Below, piece after piece: positions 23,837 to 32,368 of a DNA stretch of 57,948 nt. Positions within the stretch are counted from its first letter, which is position 1. Every line of letters starts with the position of its first letter. Below the pieces are notes generated by a model. The model did no database searches. It saw only the letters and a program-made list of their open reading frames with translations, and was not told the origin of the DNA. The translations under genes were made by a program, and so were the position numbers. This stretch comes from Chloroflexota bacterium (GTDB taxonomy: Bacteria > Chloroflexota > Anaerolineae > DTLA01), in the NCBI GenBank assembly GCA_014360805.1, contig JACIWU010000010.1, positions 1 through 57,948 of the forward strand. Direction: 5' to 3'.

Positions 23837-25126
23837 ATGACCGACGCAGGAAGCGCCCAACGCAAAATCCGCGTGCTCATCGTGGATGATATACCGGAGA
23901 CCCGCGAAAGCCTCCGCAAGTTGCTGTACTTTGAGAGCGATCTGGAGGTGGTGGGCACGGCCGCCAGCGGCGAGGATGCCGTTCGGCAGACCCGCGAGAC
24001 GCGGCCGGACATCGTCCTGATGGACATCAACATGCCGGGGATGGACGGCATCACGGCCACCGAGACCATCACCCAGAAGTTCCCCTACGCCCAGGTCATC
24101 ATGATGTCGGTGCAGGCCGACGCCGACTACCTTCGGCGCTCCATGCTGGCGGGCGCGCGGGAGTTCCTGACCAAGCCCTTCACCGCCGACGACCTGGTGA
24201 GCAGCATTCGGCGTGTGTACGAATTGGGCCTCAGTCGGCGCATCTCCCTGGAGCAGGCCGGGGTTCCCGTGGAAGGCGTAACCGGCGTCGCCGTGAAGCC
24301 CGCCAAACCCAGGGGCAAACTCATCACCGTCTTCAGCCCCAAGGGTGGCACAGGCCGCAGCACCATCGCCGTCAACTTGGCCATCGCGCTGCAGGGCCTG
24401 GCCGACTACAAGGTGGCTCTAGTGGACGCCAGTTTGCAGTTCGGCGACGTGGCCGTGCTGCTGAACCTGCAGGCCGCCCGCAGCATCGCCGACCTTATCC
24501 CGCAGATCAAGGACCTGGACAGCGACATGATCACGGGCGTGCTCACGCCCCACTCGTCGGGCGTCAAGGCGCTCCTGGCGCCAAGCCGCCCGGAACTCGC
24601 CGACCTCGTGGCGCCCGAACACCTCAAGACCATCGTCCAGGAACTGCTCACCCTGTTTGACTTCGTCATTGTGGACACGTGGGCGTCCCTGCACGACCTG
24701 ATGCTGGGCATCCTGGATATTTCGGACCGCATCCTGCTCATCACCACGCCCGACATCCCGTCCATCAAGAACGCCAAACTGTTCTTTGAGGTTACCGACG
24801 CGCTCCAATATCCCGAGGAGCGCGCCATGCTCATCATCAACATGGCCGACCGCCGCGGTGCCATCAACGTGCGCGACATTGAAGCCAGCATCAAGCACCC
24901 GGTGGCCGCCAAGATACCGCTGGACGAGCGGAGTGCCATCCAGGCGGCCAACGAAGGCGTGCCCGTGGTCTTCGGCAACCGCAAAAGCCCGCTGGCCCAG
25001 GCCATCACCGACCTGGCCCAGATGCTCGTGGCCGAACTCACGCCGAAGCCCGCCGAGCAGCCCGAAACGCCCGAACCGGCCCCGGTGCCCAAGACCCGAC
25101 GCGGCCTGTTCGGACGCACCATCTGA
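23837..25126 (+). CDS. cpaE: CpaE/TadZ-type ParA-like ATPase with N-terminal receiver domain
   Basis: A 429-residue protein. Residues 10-130 form an apparently functional response-regulator receiver: Asp17/Asp18, phospho-acceptor Asp63 in LMDINMPGMDG, Lys in LTKPFT. Residues about 155-400 form a MinD/ParA-type ATPase with deviant Walker A SPKGGTGRST near 167-176, and FVIVDTWASLHD as the switch region. TadZ/CpaE proteins place the Tad machine at the pole or other sites. The intact phospho-Asp suggests control by a histidine kinase. The ATG at 23837 is better spaced from AAGGA than the ATG at 23828. Confidence 0.92.
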   Translation: MTDAGSAQRKIRVLIVDDIPETRESLRKLLYFESDLEVVGTAASGEDAVRQTRETRPDIVLMDINMPGMDGITATETITQKFPYAQVIMMSVQADADYLRRSMLAGAREFLTKPFTADDLVSSIRRVYELGLSRRISLEQAGVPVEGVTGVAVKPAKPRGKLITVFSPKGGTGRSTIAVNLAIALQGLADYKVALVDASLQFGDVAVLLNLQAARSIADLIPQIKDLDSDMITGVLTPHSSGVKALLAPSRPELADLVAPEHLKTIVQELLTLFDFVIVDTWASLHDLMLGILDISDRILLITTPDIPSIKNAKLFFEVTDALQYPEERAMLIINMADRRGAINVRDIEASIKHPVAAKIPLDERSAIQAANEGVPVVFGNRKSPLAQAITDLAQMLVAELTPKPAEQPETPEPAPVPKTRRGLFGRTI

Positions 25127-25161
25127 CGCACGCCAACCCGTAACAGGAGGCAGGTGCTACC

Positions 25162-26529
25162 ATGTCGCTTCTGAAACGAATTGAGGGAACACAACCGGAA
25201 GAAAGAGCATCGCGGCTGGAAGAATTGCGAACCCGCCAGCCTGCAGCCATGACCCAGACCGAGGAGACGTACCGCGACCTCAAGGCGCGCATCCAGGAGC
25301 GCCTCGTCTCCGAGATAGACGAAAAACTGGACATCAACAAGCGCGAGGACGTGCGGCGCGCCATTGAGGAACTTTACAACTCCATCCTGGCCCAGGAAAA
25401 CATCATCCTCAGCCGCACCGAGCGCCACCGAATGTTTGAGCAGATCGTGGCCGACATCATCGGCTACGGCCCCATTGAGCCGTTCCTGGCCGACCCATCC
25501 ATCAACGAGATCATGGTGAACGGCCCCAACGCGGTGTACATTGAGCGGAGAGGACGCATTGAGAAGACTGCCGTCCGATTTGACGACGACGAGCACCTGC
25601 TGCGCATCATTGACCGCATCGTGGCGCCGCTGGGCCGCCGCGTGGATGAGGCCTCGCCCTATGTGGACGCGCGCCTGCCCGACGGCTCCCGCGTCAACGC
25701 CATCATCCCGCCGTTGGCGCTCAACGGCCCGGTGCTGACCATCCGAAAATTCGCCAAGATTCCAATCACCGCCGAGAACCTGGTGGAGTATGGCACGCTG
25801 ACCCAGGAGGCCCTGGACTTTCTCAAGGCGTGCGTGTTGGGGCGGCTCAACATCCTAATTTCGGGTGGCACCGGCTCTGGCAAGACCACGACCCTCAACG
25901 TTCTGTCGGCCTATATCCCGAACGACGAGCGCATCATCACCATTGAGAACGCCGCCGAATTGCAACTGCGCCAGGAACACGTGGTAACGCTGGAGTCGCG
26001 CCCGCCCAACATTGAGGGCAAAGGAGAGGTTACCATCCGCGACCTGGTCATCAACTCGCTGCGCATGCGTCCCGACCGCATCATCGTGGGCGAGGTGCGC
26101 GGCGCCGAGGCGCTGGATATGCTCCAGGCCATGAACACCGGCCACGATGGCTCCATGACCACCCTGCACGCCAACAGCCCGCGCGACGCCCTGTCGCGCT
26201 TGGAGACCATGGTGCTCATGGCTGGCATGGAACTGCCGCACCGCGCCATCCGCGAGCAGATCGCCTCGGCCATTGACCTCATCGTGCATCAGGAGCGTAT
26301 GCGCGACGGCGTCCGCCGCGTTGTCAGCATCGCCGAGGTCATCGGCATGGAGGGCGACACCATTGTCATGCAGGACATCTTCCGCTTCCAGCAGGTCGGC
26401 GTGGAAGATGGCAAGGTCATCGGGCGGCTGCGCCCGACGGGTATTCGTCCGAAGTTCATGGAGAAACTGGAGGCCGCCAACATTCGCGTTCCGTCGGATA
26501 CCTTTGGCATCGTAAAGAAGATTTCGTGA
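25162..26529 (+). CDS. tadA: Tad pilus assembly ATPase TadA/CpaF
   Basis: A 455-residue secretion ATPase of the GspE/VirB11 superfamily. The N-terminal helical domain (about 25-130) is followed by FLADPSINEIMVNGPNAVYI. Walker A GGTGSGKTT lies near residue 235. The Asp box and Walker B (PDRIIVGEVRGAEALDMLQA) and the His box around GHDGSMTTLHANS follow. It powers pilin assembly as a cytoplasmic hexamer docked to TadB/TadC. GGAGG lies upstream of the ATG. It follows cpaE by 35 nt in the same operon. Confidence 0.95.
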   Translation: MSLLKRIEGTQPEERASRLEELRTRQPAAMTQTEETYRDLKARIQERLVSEIDEKLDINKREDVRRAIEELYNSILAQENIILSRTERHRMFEQIVADIIGYGPIEPFLADPSINEIMVNGPNAVYIERRGRIEKTAVRFDDDEHLLRIIDRIVAPLGRRVDEASPYVDARLPDGSRVNAIIPPLALNGPVLTIRKFAKIPITAENLVEYGTLTQEALDFLKACVLGRLNILISGGTGSGKTTTLNVLSAYIPNDERIITIENAAELQLRQEHVVTLESRPPNIEGKGEVTIRDLVINSLRMRPDRIIVGEVRGAEALDMLQAMNTGHDGSMTTLHANSPRDALSRLETMVLMAGMELPHRAIREQIASAIDLIVHQERMRDGVRRVVSIAEVIGMEGDTIVMQDIFRFQQVGVEDGKVIGRLRPTGIRPKFMEKLEAANIRVPSDTFGIVKKIS

Positions 26530-26593
26530 GGCCGCGGGGTGTGGGCGTTCATGGGGCGCTCACGCGGCCCGCATCTGTGATGTGGAGTAGGCA

Positions 26594-27547
26594 ATGCCTG
26601 CATCCTTGATTGCGTCCATTCTGTTGGGTTTGGGAGTGCTGTTGATCTTCATCGGCCTGGCCGGCGCGCTTTCGGGGCGCGACCCGCGCGTGTCGTCGCG
26701 CCTGGACCAGTACGCCGCCCGCGAGGACGGGCTGGCGTCGCCCTCGGGCGGGCAGGGAGTTCAGGTTACCTCCACCCTGAATCAGATGATCGGCCGGCAG
26801 AAATTCGCGGCCAACCTGGCCACGCAACTGGCCCGCGCTGACCTGAAACTCACCGTCTCCGAGTTCGTGCTGCTCAACCTCGCGACAACCTTGCTCGGAT
26901 TCCTGTTCTTCCTGGTGCTCAAGCGCGACCTGTTCCTCGCGGTGCTTGGGGGCGTGGCCGGCTACTTCCTGCCCAGAATCTGGATGCGCCGCAGGCAGAG
27001 CAAGCGCATCAAGGACTTCAACAACCAACTGGGCGACACCATCACGCTCCTAGCCAACTCCCTGCGCTCCGGCTACAGCCTGCTGCAATCCATGGAGACC
27101 GTGGCGAAAGAACTGTCGCCGCCAGTGTCCACCGAGTTTGAGCGCGTCGTCCGCGAAATCGGCCTGGGCCTGTCCTACGAGCAGGCCATGAACAACATGC
27201 TGCGCCGCGTGCCCAGCCCCGACCTGGATCTGATGATCACCGCCATCAACGTGCAGCACGAGGTGGGCGGCAACCTCGCCGAAATCCTGGAGACCATCGG
27301 GTTCACCATCCGCGAGCGCATCCGCATCCAGGGCGAGATTCGCGTGCTAACCGCGCAGCAGACCGGCACGGGCATCATCGTGGGCCTGCTTCCTTTTGCC
27401 GTTGGGCTGATCCTGTACCTCATCAACGCCGACTATATCCTGTCGCTGTTCCGGGAACCCTGCGGCTGGGCCATGGTCGCCATGATTTTCATCCTCATCG
27501 GTTCGGGGTTCGCCATCATTCGGCGCATCATCCAGATTGAGGTGTAG
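26594..27547 (+). CDS. tadB: Tad pilus platform protein TadB
   Basis: A 317-residue inner-membrane protein of the type II secretion F family. There is one helix at the N-terminus (about 5-24), a pair near 95-135, a cytoplasmic T2SF domain (about 150-275; FNNQLGDTITLLANSLRSGY, LMITAINVQHEVGGNLAEIL), and further helices near 262-315. With TadC it forms the membrane platform that the TadA ATPase drives. GGAG precedes the ATG at 26594. It ends 19 nt before tadC. Confidence 0.92.
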   Translation: MPASLIASILLGLGVLLIFIGLAGALSGRDPRVSSRLDQYAAREDGLASPSGGQGVQVTSTLNQMIGRQKFAANLATQLARADLKLTVSEFVLLNLATTLLGFLFFLVLKRDLFLAVLGGVAGYFLPRIWMRRRQSKRIKDFNNQLGDTITLLANSLRSGYSLLQSMETVAKELSPPVSTEFERVVREIGLGLSYEQAMNNMLRRVPSPDLDLMITAINVQHEVGGNLAEILETIGFTIRERIRIQGEIRVLTAQQTGTGIIVGLLPFAVGLILYLINADYILSLFREPCGWAMVAMIFILIGSGFAIIRRIIQIEV

Positions 27548-27566
27548 TCCGAGGGAGGAACAAGCC

Positions 27567-28496
27567 ATGCTGGTTCCGATGTTCGTATCCTTGCTCGTGG
27601 GCCTGTCCATCTTGTTGATTTTCGCGGCGCTTGCGGGCACCAAGGAACCCACGCCTCTGGAGCAGCGCCTGGCCGAATACGGCGCACGCCCGCTGACGTT
27701 GGAGGAACTGGAACTGTCGCAGCCGTTCTCCGAGCGCGTCGTCAAGCCGCTCATTCATGCCAGCGCGCGGTTCGTAACCCGCTTCCTCCCCAAGCAATAC
27801 GTGGAGTCCACGAGGCTGAAACTGGAGGCCGCGGGCAACCCCAACAACTGGAGCGCCACCGACTTCCTCGGCGTGCGGGGTCTGGCGGGCGTCATGCTGG
27901 GCGCTCTGGCGTTCCTGTTTTTGAATGCTCTAAAGGCGCCGGTCTCTCAGCGTTTTCTCCTCACGATTGTCTTTGCGCTCCTGGGATTCCAACTGCCGGT
28001 CATCTGGCTTGGGGGCAAGATTCGCGCGCGAAAGAACGAGATCATCCGCGCCCTGCCCGACGCGCTGGACCTGCTGACCATCAGCGTGGAGGCGGGCCTG
28101 GGGTTTGACGCCGCCATGGCGAAGGTCAACGAGAAGTGGGACAACGAACTGAGCCGCGCGTTCGGGCGCGCCATCGCCGAAATGCGCATGGGCCAGAGCC
28201 GCCGCGAGGCGCTGCGTAACCTGGCCGCCCGCATGGACGTGCCCGAGGTTACCAACTTCGTCGCCGCCGTGATCCAGGCCGACCAACTCGGCGTGAGCAT
28301 CGCCAAAGTCCTGCGCATCCAGTCCGAGCAGATGCGTATCCGGAGGCGGCAGCGCGCCGAAGAGAAAGCCCAGCAGGCCCCGCTCAAGATGACCTTCCCG
28401 CTGGTCCTGCTCATCTTCCCGAGCATCTACATCCTGCTACTGGGGCCTGCCATTCTTATCCTCATCCACTCTAACATTTTCGGGACGCTGTTTTGA
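27567..28496 (+). CDS. tadC: Tad pilus platform protein TadC
   Basis: A 309-residue T2SF-domain membrane protein paralogous to TadB. An N-terminal helix (MLVPMFVSLLVGLSILLIFA), two central helices near 105-150, the T2SF domain (IRALPDALDLLTISVEAGLG, FVAAVIQADQLGVSIAKVLR), and a C-terminal helix (LLIFPSIYILLLGPAILIL) are visible. GGGAGGA lies 7 nt before the ATG at 27567. Its stop overlaps the next gene's TTG (TTGA), implying translational coupling. Confidence 0.92.
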   Translation: MLVPMFVSLLVGLSILLIFAALAGTKEPTPLEQRLAEYGARPLTLEELELSQPFSERVVKPLIHASARFVTRFLPKQYVESTRLKLEAAGNPNNWSATDFLGVRGLAGVMLGALAFLFLNALKAPVSQRFLLTIVFALLGFQLPVIWLGGKIRARKNEIIRALPDALDLLTISVEAGLGFDAAMAKVNEKWDNELSRAFGRAIAEMRMGQSRREALRNLAARMDVPEVTNFVAAVIQADQLGVSIAKVLRIQSEQMRIRRRQRAEEKAQQAPLKMTFPLVLLIFPSIYILLLGPAILILIHSNIFGTLF

Positions 28497-28846
28497 TCGT
28501 CATCAACCGCTCCAAACAAACGACGCTCGCCCGCCAGGCGAAGGCCGCGCGGACCTTCTGGCAACGCCTGCGCGGGCTGATGTTCGCGAAAGCCCTGGCT
28601 GAAGGCGAGGCCCTGGTTCTCGTCGGCGACAGCAGCATCCACACCTTCTTCATGCGCTTCCCGATAGACGTGCTGTACCTGGACCGCGAGGGGCGGGTGC
28701 TCCGCGCCCAGGACTCCATGCGCCCCTGGCGGGTCGGCCCCCTGGTGCGCGGCTGCCGCTACATCGTGGAACTCCCGCCCGCGACGATTCGCCGCACGCA
28801 GACCGAGGTGGGCGACCTCATCGCCTTGGGCGATGCGGAGGGCTGA
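28493..28846 (+). CDS. DUF192 protein
   Basis: A 117-residue DUF192 domain: ARTFWQRLRGLMFAKALAEG, SIHTFFMRFPIDVLYLDREG, and a final VELPPATIRR segment. The family is uncharacterised; many members carry export signals, but this one lacks a signal peptide. It starts at a TTG overlapping the tadC stop. In many Tad-bearing genomes DUF192 genes accompany pilus loci, so a link to the pilus is possible but unproven. Confidence 0.88.
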   Translation: MIVINRSKQTTLARQAKAARTFWQRLRGLMFAKALAEGEALVLVGDSSIHTFFMRFPIDVLYLDREGRVLRAQDSMRPWRVGPLVRGCRYIVELPPATIRRTQTEVGDLIALGDAEG

Positions 28847-28850
28847 CGCG

Positions 28851-29552
28851 ATGAGCCGCGCAATGGCATGGGCCAGGACGCTGGATGCCCTCTTGGACTG
28901 GGTTTTCCCGCCCAAATGCGGCGGATGCGGGCGCGCGGGGCAGTGGCTCTGCGACGAGTGCATGTCAAGGATAAGTTACATCCGCACAGGGCCGCGCCCG
29001 CTCCACGCCAGGCCCGCGCCGCAATGGGGCGAATCGGCCCTGCGCGGCATCTACTCGGTCGCCTGGTTTGAGGAGCCTCTCCGCTCGGCCATCCACAACT
29101 TCAAGTACAACGGGCAACGGGTATTGGCCAAGCCCCTGTCGGGCCTTCTCGTGCGCGAATGGGAGGGGCTTCGCCTCCCCGTGGATGCCGTTGTCGCCGT
29201 CCCGCTGCACCCCAGCCGGCAACGGGAACGGGGCTACAATCAGTCCTATCTGCTGGCCGCGGAGTTCAGCCGCGCCGCCGGAATCCCCACAATCCGAAAT
29301 GGCCTGCGGCGCGTGCGGCAAACCCTGCCCCAGGTGGAGCTGGACGCCGCCGAGCGTTGGCAGAACGTCCACGACGCCTTCCGCGGCGACCCCGCGGCGC
29401 TGTCGGGCAAGGCCATCCTGCTGGTGGACGACGTGTGCACCACCGGCGCGACGCTGGAAGCCTGCGGGCGGGCCGCGCTGGAAGCCGGGGCGCGGGCCGT
29501 CTGGGCCATGACAGTCGCCCGCCCCAGGTTGCCGCACGGCGACAGGGAGTAA
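28851..29552 (+). CDS. comF: ComF-family phosphoribosyltransferase-like protein
   Basis: A 233-residue protein. An N-terminal zinc-finger (PPKCGGCGRAGQWLCDECMS) is followed by a type I phosphoribosyltransferase domain with LVDDVCTTGATLEACG, the PRPP-binding loop, and HPSRQRERGYNQSYLLA. ComF/GntX proteins are implicated in DNA uptake and replication-fork processing. The ATG at 28851 has GGAGGG 8 nt upstream. Its location just after a Tad pilus and before xseA/xseB puts it among DNA-handling genes. Confidence 0.9.
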   Translation: MSRAMAWARTLDALLDWVFPPKCGGCGRAGQWLCDECMSRISYIRTGPRPLHARPAPQWGESALRGIYSVAWFEEPLRSAIHNFKYNGQRVLAKPLSGLLVREWEGLRLPVDAVVAVPLHPSRQRERGYNQSYLLAAEFSRAAGIPTIRNGLRRVRQTLPQVELDAAERWQNVHDAFRGDPAALSGKAILLVDDVCTTGATLEACGRAALEAGARAVWAMTVARPRLPHGDRE

Positions 29553-29556
29553 CGCC

Positions 29557-30807
29557 ATGTTCCAGATGTCTCTCTTCTCCCAACCTACCCGCCCGTTCAC
29601 CGTCAGCGAGATCACCGCGCGCATCAAGATGCTCGTGGAGGACGATCCGACGCTGGGGGATGTGTGGGTGGAGGGCGAGGTCTCCAACCTGTCCCGCCCC
29701 TCGTCGGGGCACGTGTACTTCAGCCTGAAAGACGCTGGCGCCCGCATCGCGTGCGTGATGTGGCGCACCGCCGCCACGCGGGTCACCTACTTCCCCCAGG
29801 ACGGCGACCGGGTTCTGGCCCACGGCCGAATCGGCGTGTACGAAGCCCAGGGGGTGTACCAACTGTATGTGGAGGAAATCCAGCCCGCGGGGTTGGGCGA
29901 GTACTACGTGCAACTGGCGCGGCTCAAGGAGCGCCTGCGCGCCGAAGGGCTGTTCGCCGAGGAGCGCAAACGCCCGCTGCCGCAGTTCCCGCGGCACATC
30001 GGCATTGCGACCTCGCCCGACGGGGCCGCGCTGCGCGATATCCTGCACGTCTTGCGCCGACGGTTCCCGTGCGTCGCGGCGACGCTGGCCCCTGCCCAGG
30101 TGCAGGGCGCGGAAGCCCCCGACCAGATCGTGGCGGCCCTGGAGGCGCTCAACCGCCACACCGATTGCGATGTGCTTATCGTGGCGCGCGGGGGCGGCTC
30201 CCTGGAAGAACTCGCCGCCTTCAACGACGAGCGCGTGGCCAGGGCGATCTTCCGCTCCCGCATCCCCGTCGTTACCGGCATCGGCCACGAGACCGACTTC
30301 ACCATCGCAGACCTGGTGGCCGACCGCCGCGCGCCGACGCCGACCGCCGCTGCCGAAATCGTTACGCCCGACCGCACCGAGTTGACCGCCGCGCTGGACA
30401 ACCTGCGGGTGCGAATGGGCAGCATCGGCGCGCGCCGAATCCAGGCGCTCGCCGAACGTCTCGCCTACGTGCGCAAGGCGCTGGTGCGCGCTTCGCCCCA
30501 GGCCCAGATCATGAGCCGCCGCCAACGCACCGACGAGTACGCCCACCGAATCACCCTGATGGCCCGACAAAGCCTGGCCCGCCAGCGCGCCGCGCTGACG
30601 GCGCTGGCGAGCCGCCTGGAGACCGCATCGCCCCAGGCCACGCTGGCCCGCGGATATGCCATCGTGTCGCTCGTGCCGTCGGGGAGCGTCGTATCCAGCA
30701 CGCAGCAGGTGCGCCCAGGCGATCGCATTCGCGTTCAGGTAAGCGATGGCCGATTCCACGGACGCGTTACCGATGGGCAAGATGCCAAGGAGAGCGAAAC
30801 GCCATGA
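29557..30807 (+). CDS. xseA: Exodeoxyribonuclease VII large subunit
   Basis: A 416-residue protein. The N-terminal OB-fold (WVEGEVSNLSRPSSGHVYFS) is followed by the catalytic domain, with GIATSPDGAALRDILHVLRR, LIVARGGGSLEELAAFNDER and VITGIGHETDFTIADLVAD-type sequence near 250. A coiled-coil region and a C-terminal barrel (LARGYAIVS) complete the family architecture. It degrades single-stranded DNA in complex with XseB. The stop overlaps the xseB start by 4 nt. Confidence 0.96.
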   Translation: MFQMSLFSQPTRPFTVSEITARIKMLVEDDPTLGDVWVEGEVSNLSRPSSGHVYFSLKDAGARIACVMWRTAATRVTYFPQDGDRVLAHGRIGVYEAQGVYQLYVEEIQPAGLGEYYVQLARLKERLRAEGLFAEERKRPLPQFPRHIGIATSPDGAALRDILHVLRRRFPCVAATLAPAQVQGAEAPDQIVAALEALNRHTDCDVLIVARGGGSLEELAAFNDERVARAIFRSRIPVVTGIGHETDFTIADLVADRRAPTPTAAAEIVTPDRTELTAALDNLRVRMGSIGARRIQALAERLAYVRKALVRASPQAQIMSRRQRTDEYAHRITLMARQSLARQRAALTALASRLETASPQATLARGYAIVSLVPSGSVVSSTQQVRPGDRIRVQVSDGRFHGRVTDGQDAKESETP

Positions 30808-31052
30808 ATGATATGCCGGACATAGAGGCCCTGTCCTTTGAGGAAGCCTTCCGCGAACTGGAAGATTTGGTGGAACGGATGGAAACGGGAAATCTGCCGC
30901 TGGAGGAGACCATCCGCCTGTTTGAGCGCGGCAGCCTTCTCGCCCGCCACTGCCAGAATCTGCTGGACAAGGCCGAACTGAAACTCCAACAGTTGACCGC
31001 GTCGCCCAACGGAGAGGCGACGATTGCCCCTTTTGACGAGGGCAGCCGCTAG
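30804..31052 (+). CDS. xseB: Exodeoxyribonuclease VII small subunit
   Basis: An 82-residue helical protein with SFEEAFRELEDLVERMETGN, LPLEETIRLFERG and LLDKAELKLQQL, the complete XseB hallmark. Several copies bind the coiled coil of XseA. The ATG at 30804 overlaps the xseA stop (ATGA). It converges with the next minus-strand gene, 11 nt apart. Confidence 0.96.
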   Translation: MNDMPDIEALSFEEAFRELEDLVERMETGNLPLEETIRLFERGSLLARHCQNLLDKAELKLQQLTASPNGEATIAPFDEGSR

Positions 31053-31063
31053 ACCGCGTCGGA

Positions 31064-32368
31064 CTAGGGGGTGGCCGGCGTCGCCACGGGGGTGGGCGTC
31101 GGCGTGCCCACCAGGCGCACCAGGTCGTCGTAGGAGCGCATCCGCGCCACCGTGAACAGAAAATCCCGCAGCGAGGCCGACGCCCGTCGCAGGGATTGGA
31201 GTTGCGGCCCGATAGGGCTTACCGAGCCTGGCCCGGTGGCATACGAGCCGTGGAAGGCGAAATAGGCCTGGTTCAACTTGCGGATGTAGTAGCCGTGCTC
31301 CTGGAGTTCCAGCCGCCGCTGCTCCATGTAGGCCTCGGCCTCGTCCACGCGCCCCTGCGCCAGCAACTCGTCCGTGCGGAGCCGCGTTTCCCGCATGAAG
31401 GTGTTGTAGTCAAACGCCGGCGGCTCCGTGGGCTTCGGCGCGGGGGTTGGCGCAGGCCGCGGCTCCCGCACGTATTCGGGATAGTAGCGCCGCGCCAGAT
31501 ACTGCCCGATCTCCTCGCCCACGATGTCGGCCACCGTCTCGTTCATCGTCGTCAATTCGCCCGAAGTCCCGTAGGCCCAGCCCAGCGGGTAGAAGGCCAG
31601 GAAGTCATGCACCCACTCATGCGGCATCGTGTCCAGCACGAACCCCAGGCCGTAGATTTCGGGGATTATCGCCGGATACGTGGACAGCCCGCCGATGTGG
31701 GTTACAAGCCCCGAATACCCCATGTCCCGAACGGCGTCCTCAATCTCTTCCATCTCGGCCACGGTCAGGTCGGGGATGAGCAGGTAGTCCGCGCGGCGCT
31801 CAATGCGCTCGCGGGGCGAGACAACCAGCAGCAGCGGTAAGTCCACGAACTCGCTGGTAACGGGCGGCCAGATGACATCCCACCACAGGATGCGCGTGTG
31901 CAGGTTGTTTTCGCGGAGCGCGCGCGTTACCTGCAGCGCCAGGATGTCCTCGGCCTTGTCTTCCAGCGCGTCGCGCTTCGCGTACAGCGCGTTCAACTCG
32001 GACTGAATCTCCGCCGCCCGCGCCGACATGTGCAGTTTCTGCGCCGCGAGGCGCTCGGCCTCGGCCCGCAGGCTCCCGATGCGCGCCGCAACGTCAAAGA
32101 ACTCGCGTACCGTGCCCGTGTCGCCCTCGTCCAGGCGCGAGCCGCGGATGAGTTGCAGGGCCTTGTCGGCCAGCGCCTGCGCCTCCCACGCCGCGATGCT
32201 GAACCGCTTGCCCGCCGTGAGGACTTCAAGGCGCTGTTCCAGCACCTTGGTGTGGGGGTAGGCGTCCGAGCGGAGGCCAATGAGCAACAGGAGCAGGAAC
32301 AGCGCGGTTGCCGCCGCGTGGGAAGATCTGGAGACGGCCCGCCTGATGCGCCGTAACCTACCGCCCAC
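31064..32368 (-). CDS. Membrane-anchored metalloprotease-like protein
   Basis: A 434-residue protein. An N-terminal anchor (about 23-40) is followed by a coiled-coil region (about 85-150) and a domain with HEWVHDFL (near 250) and NETVADIVGEEIG some 25 residues later. HExxH with a distal Glu is the gluzincin zinc-site arrangement. The C-terminus is coiled coil, then a Thr/Pro tail (TPTPTPVATPATP). No specific family is recognised; activity is inferred only from the motif. The GTG at 32368 has GGAGG 7 nt upstream, giving an 11-nt overlap with the glycosyltransferase gene. Confidence 0.75.
   Translation of the reverse strand: MGGRLRRIRRAVSRSSHAAATALFLLLLLIGLRSDAYPHTKVLEQRLEVLTAGKRFSIAAWEAQALADKALQLIRGSRLDEGDTGTVREFFDVAARIGSLRAEAERLAAQKLHMSARAAEIQSELNALYAKRDALEDKAEDILALQVTRALRENNLHTRILWWDVIWPPVTSEFVDLPLLLVVSPRERIERRADYLLIPDLTVAEMEEIEDAVRDMGYSGLVTHIGGLSTYPAIIPEIYGLGFVLDTMPHEWVHDFLAFYPLGWAYGTSGELTTMNETVADIVGEEIGQYLARRYYPEYVREPRPAPTPAPKPTEPPAFDYNTFMRETRLRTDELLAQGRVDEAEAYMEQRRLELQEHGYYIRKLNQAYFAFHGSYATGPGSVSPIGPQLQSLRRASASLRDFLFTVARMRSYDDLVRLVGTPTPTPVATPATP

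Noticed and set aside
29266-30780. 504-codon minus-strand frame over xseA and comF
   Set aside because: It is antisense to both recognised genes and has no recognisable motif.
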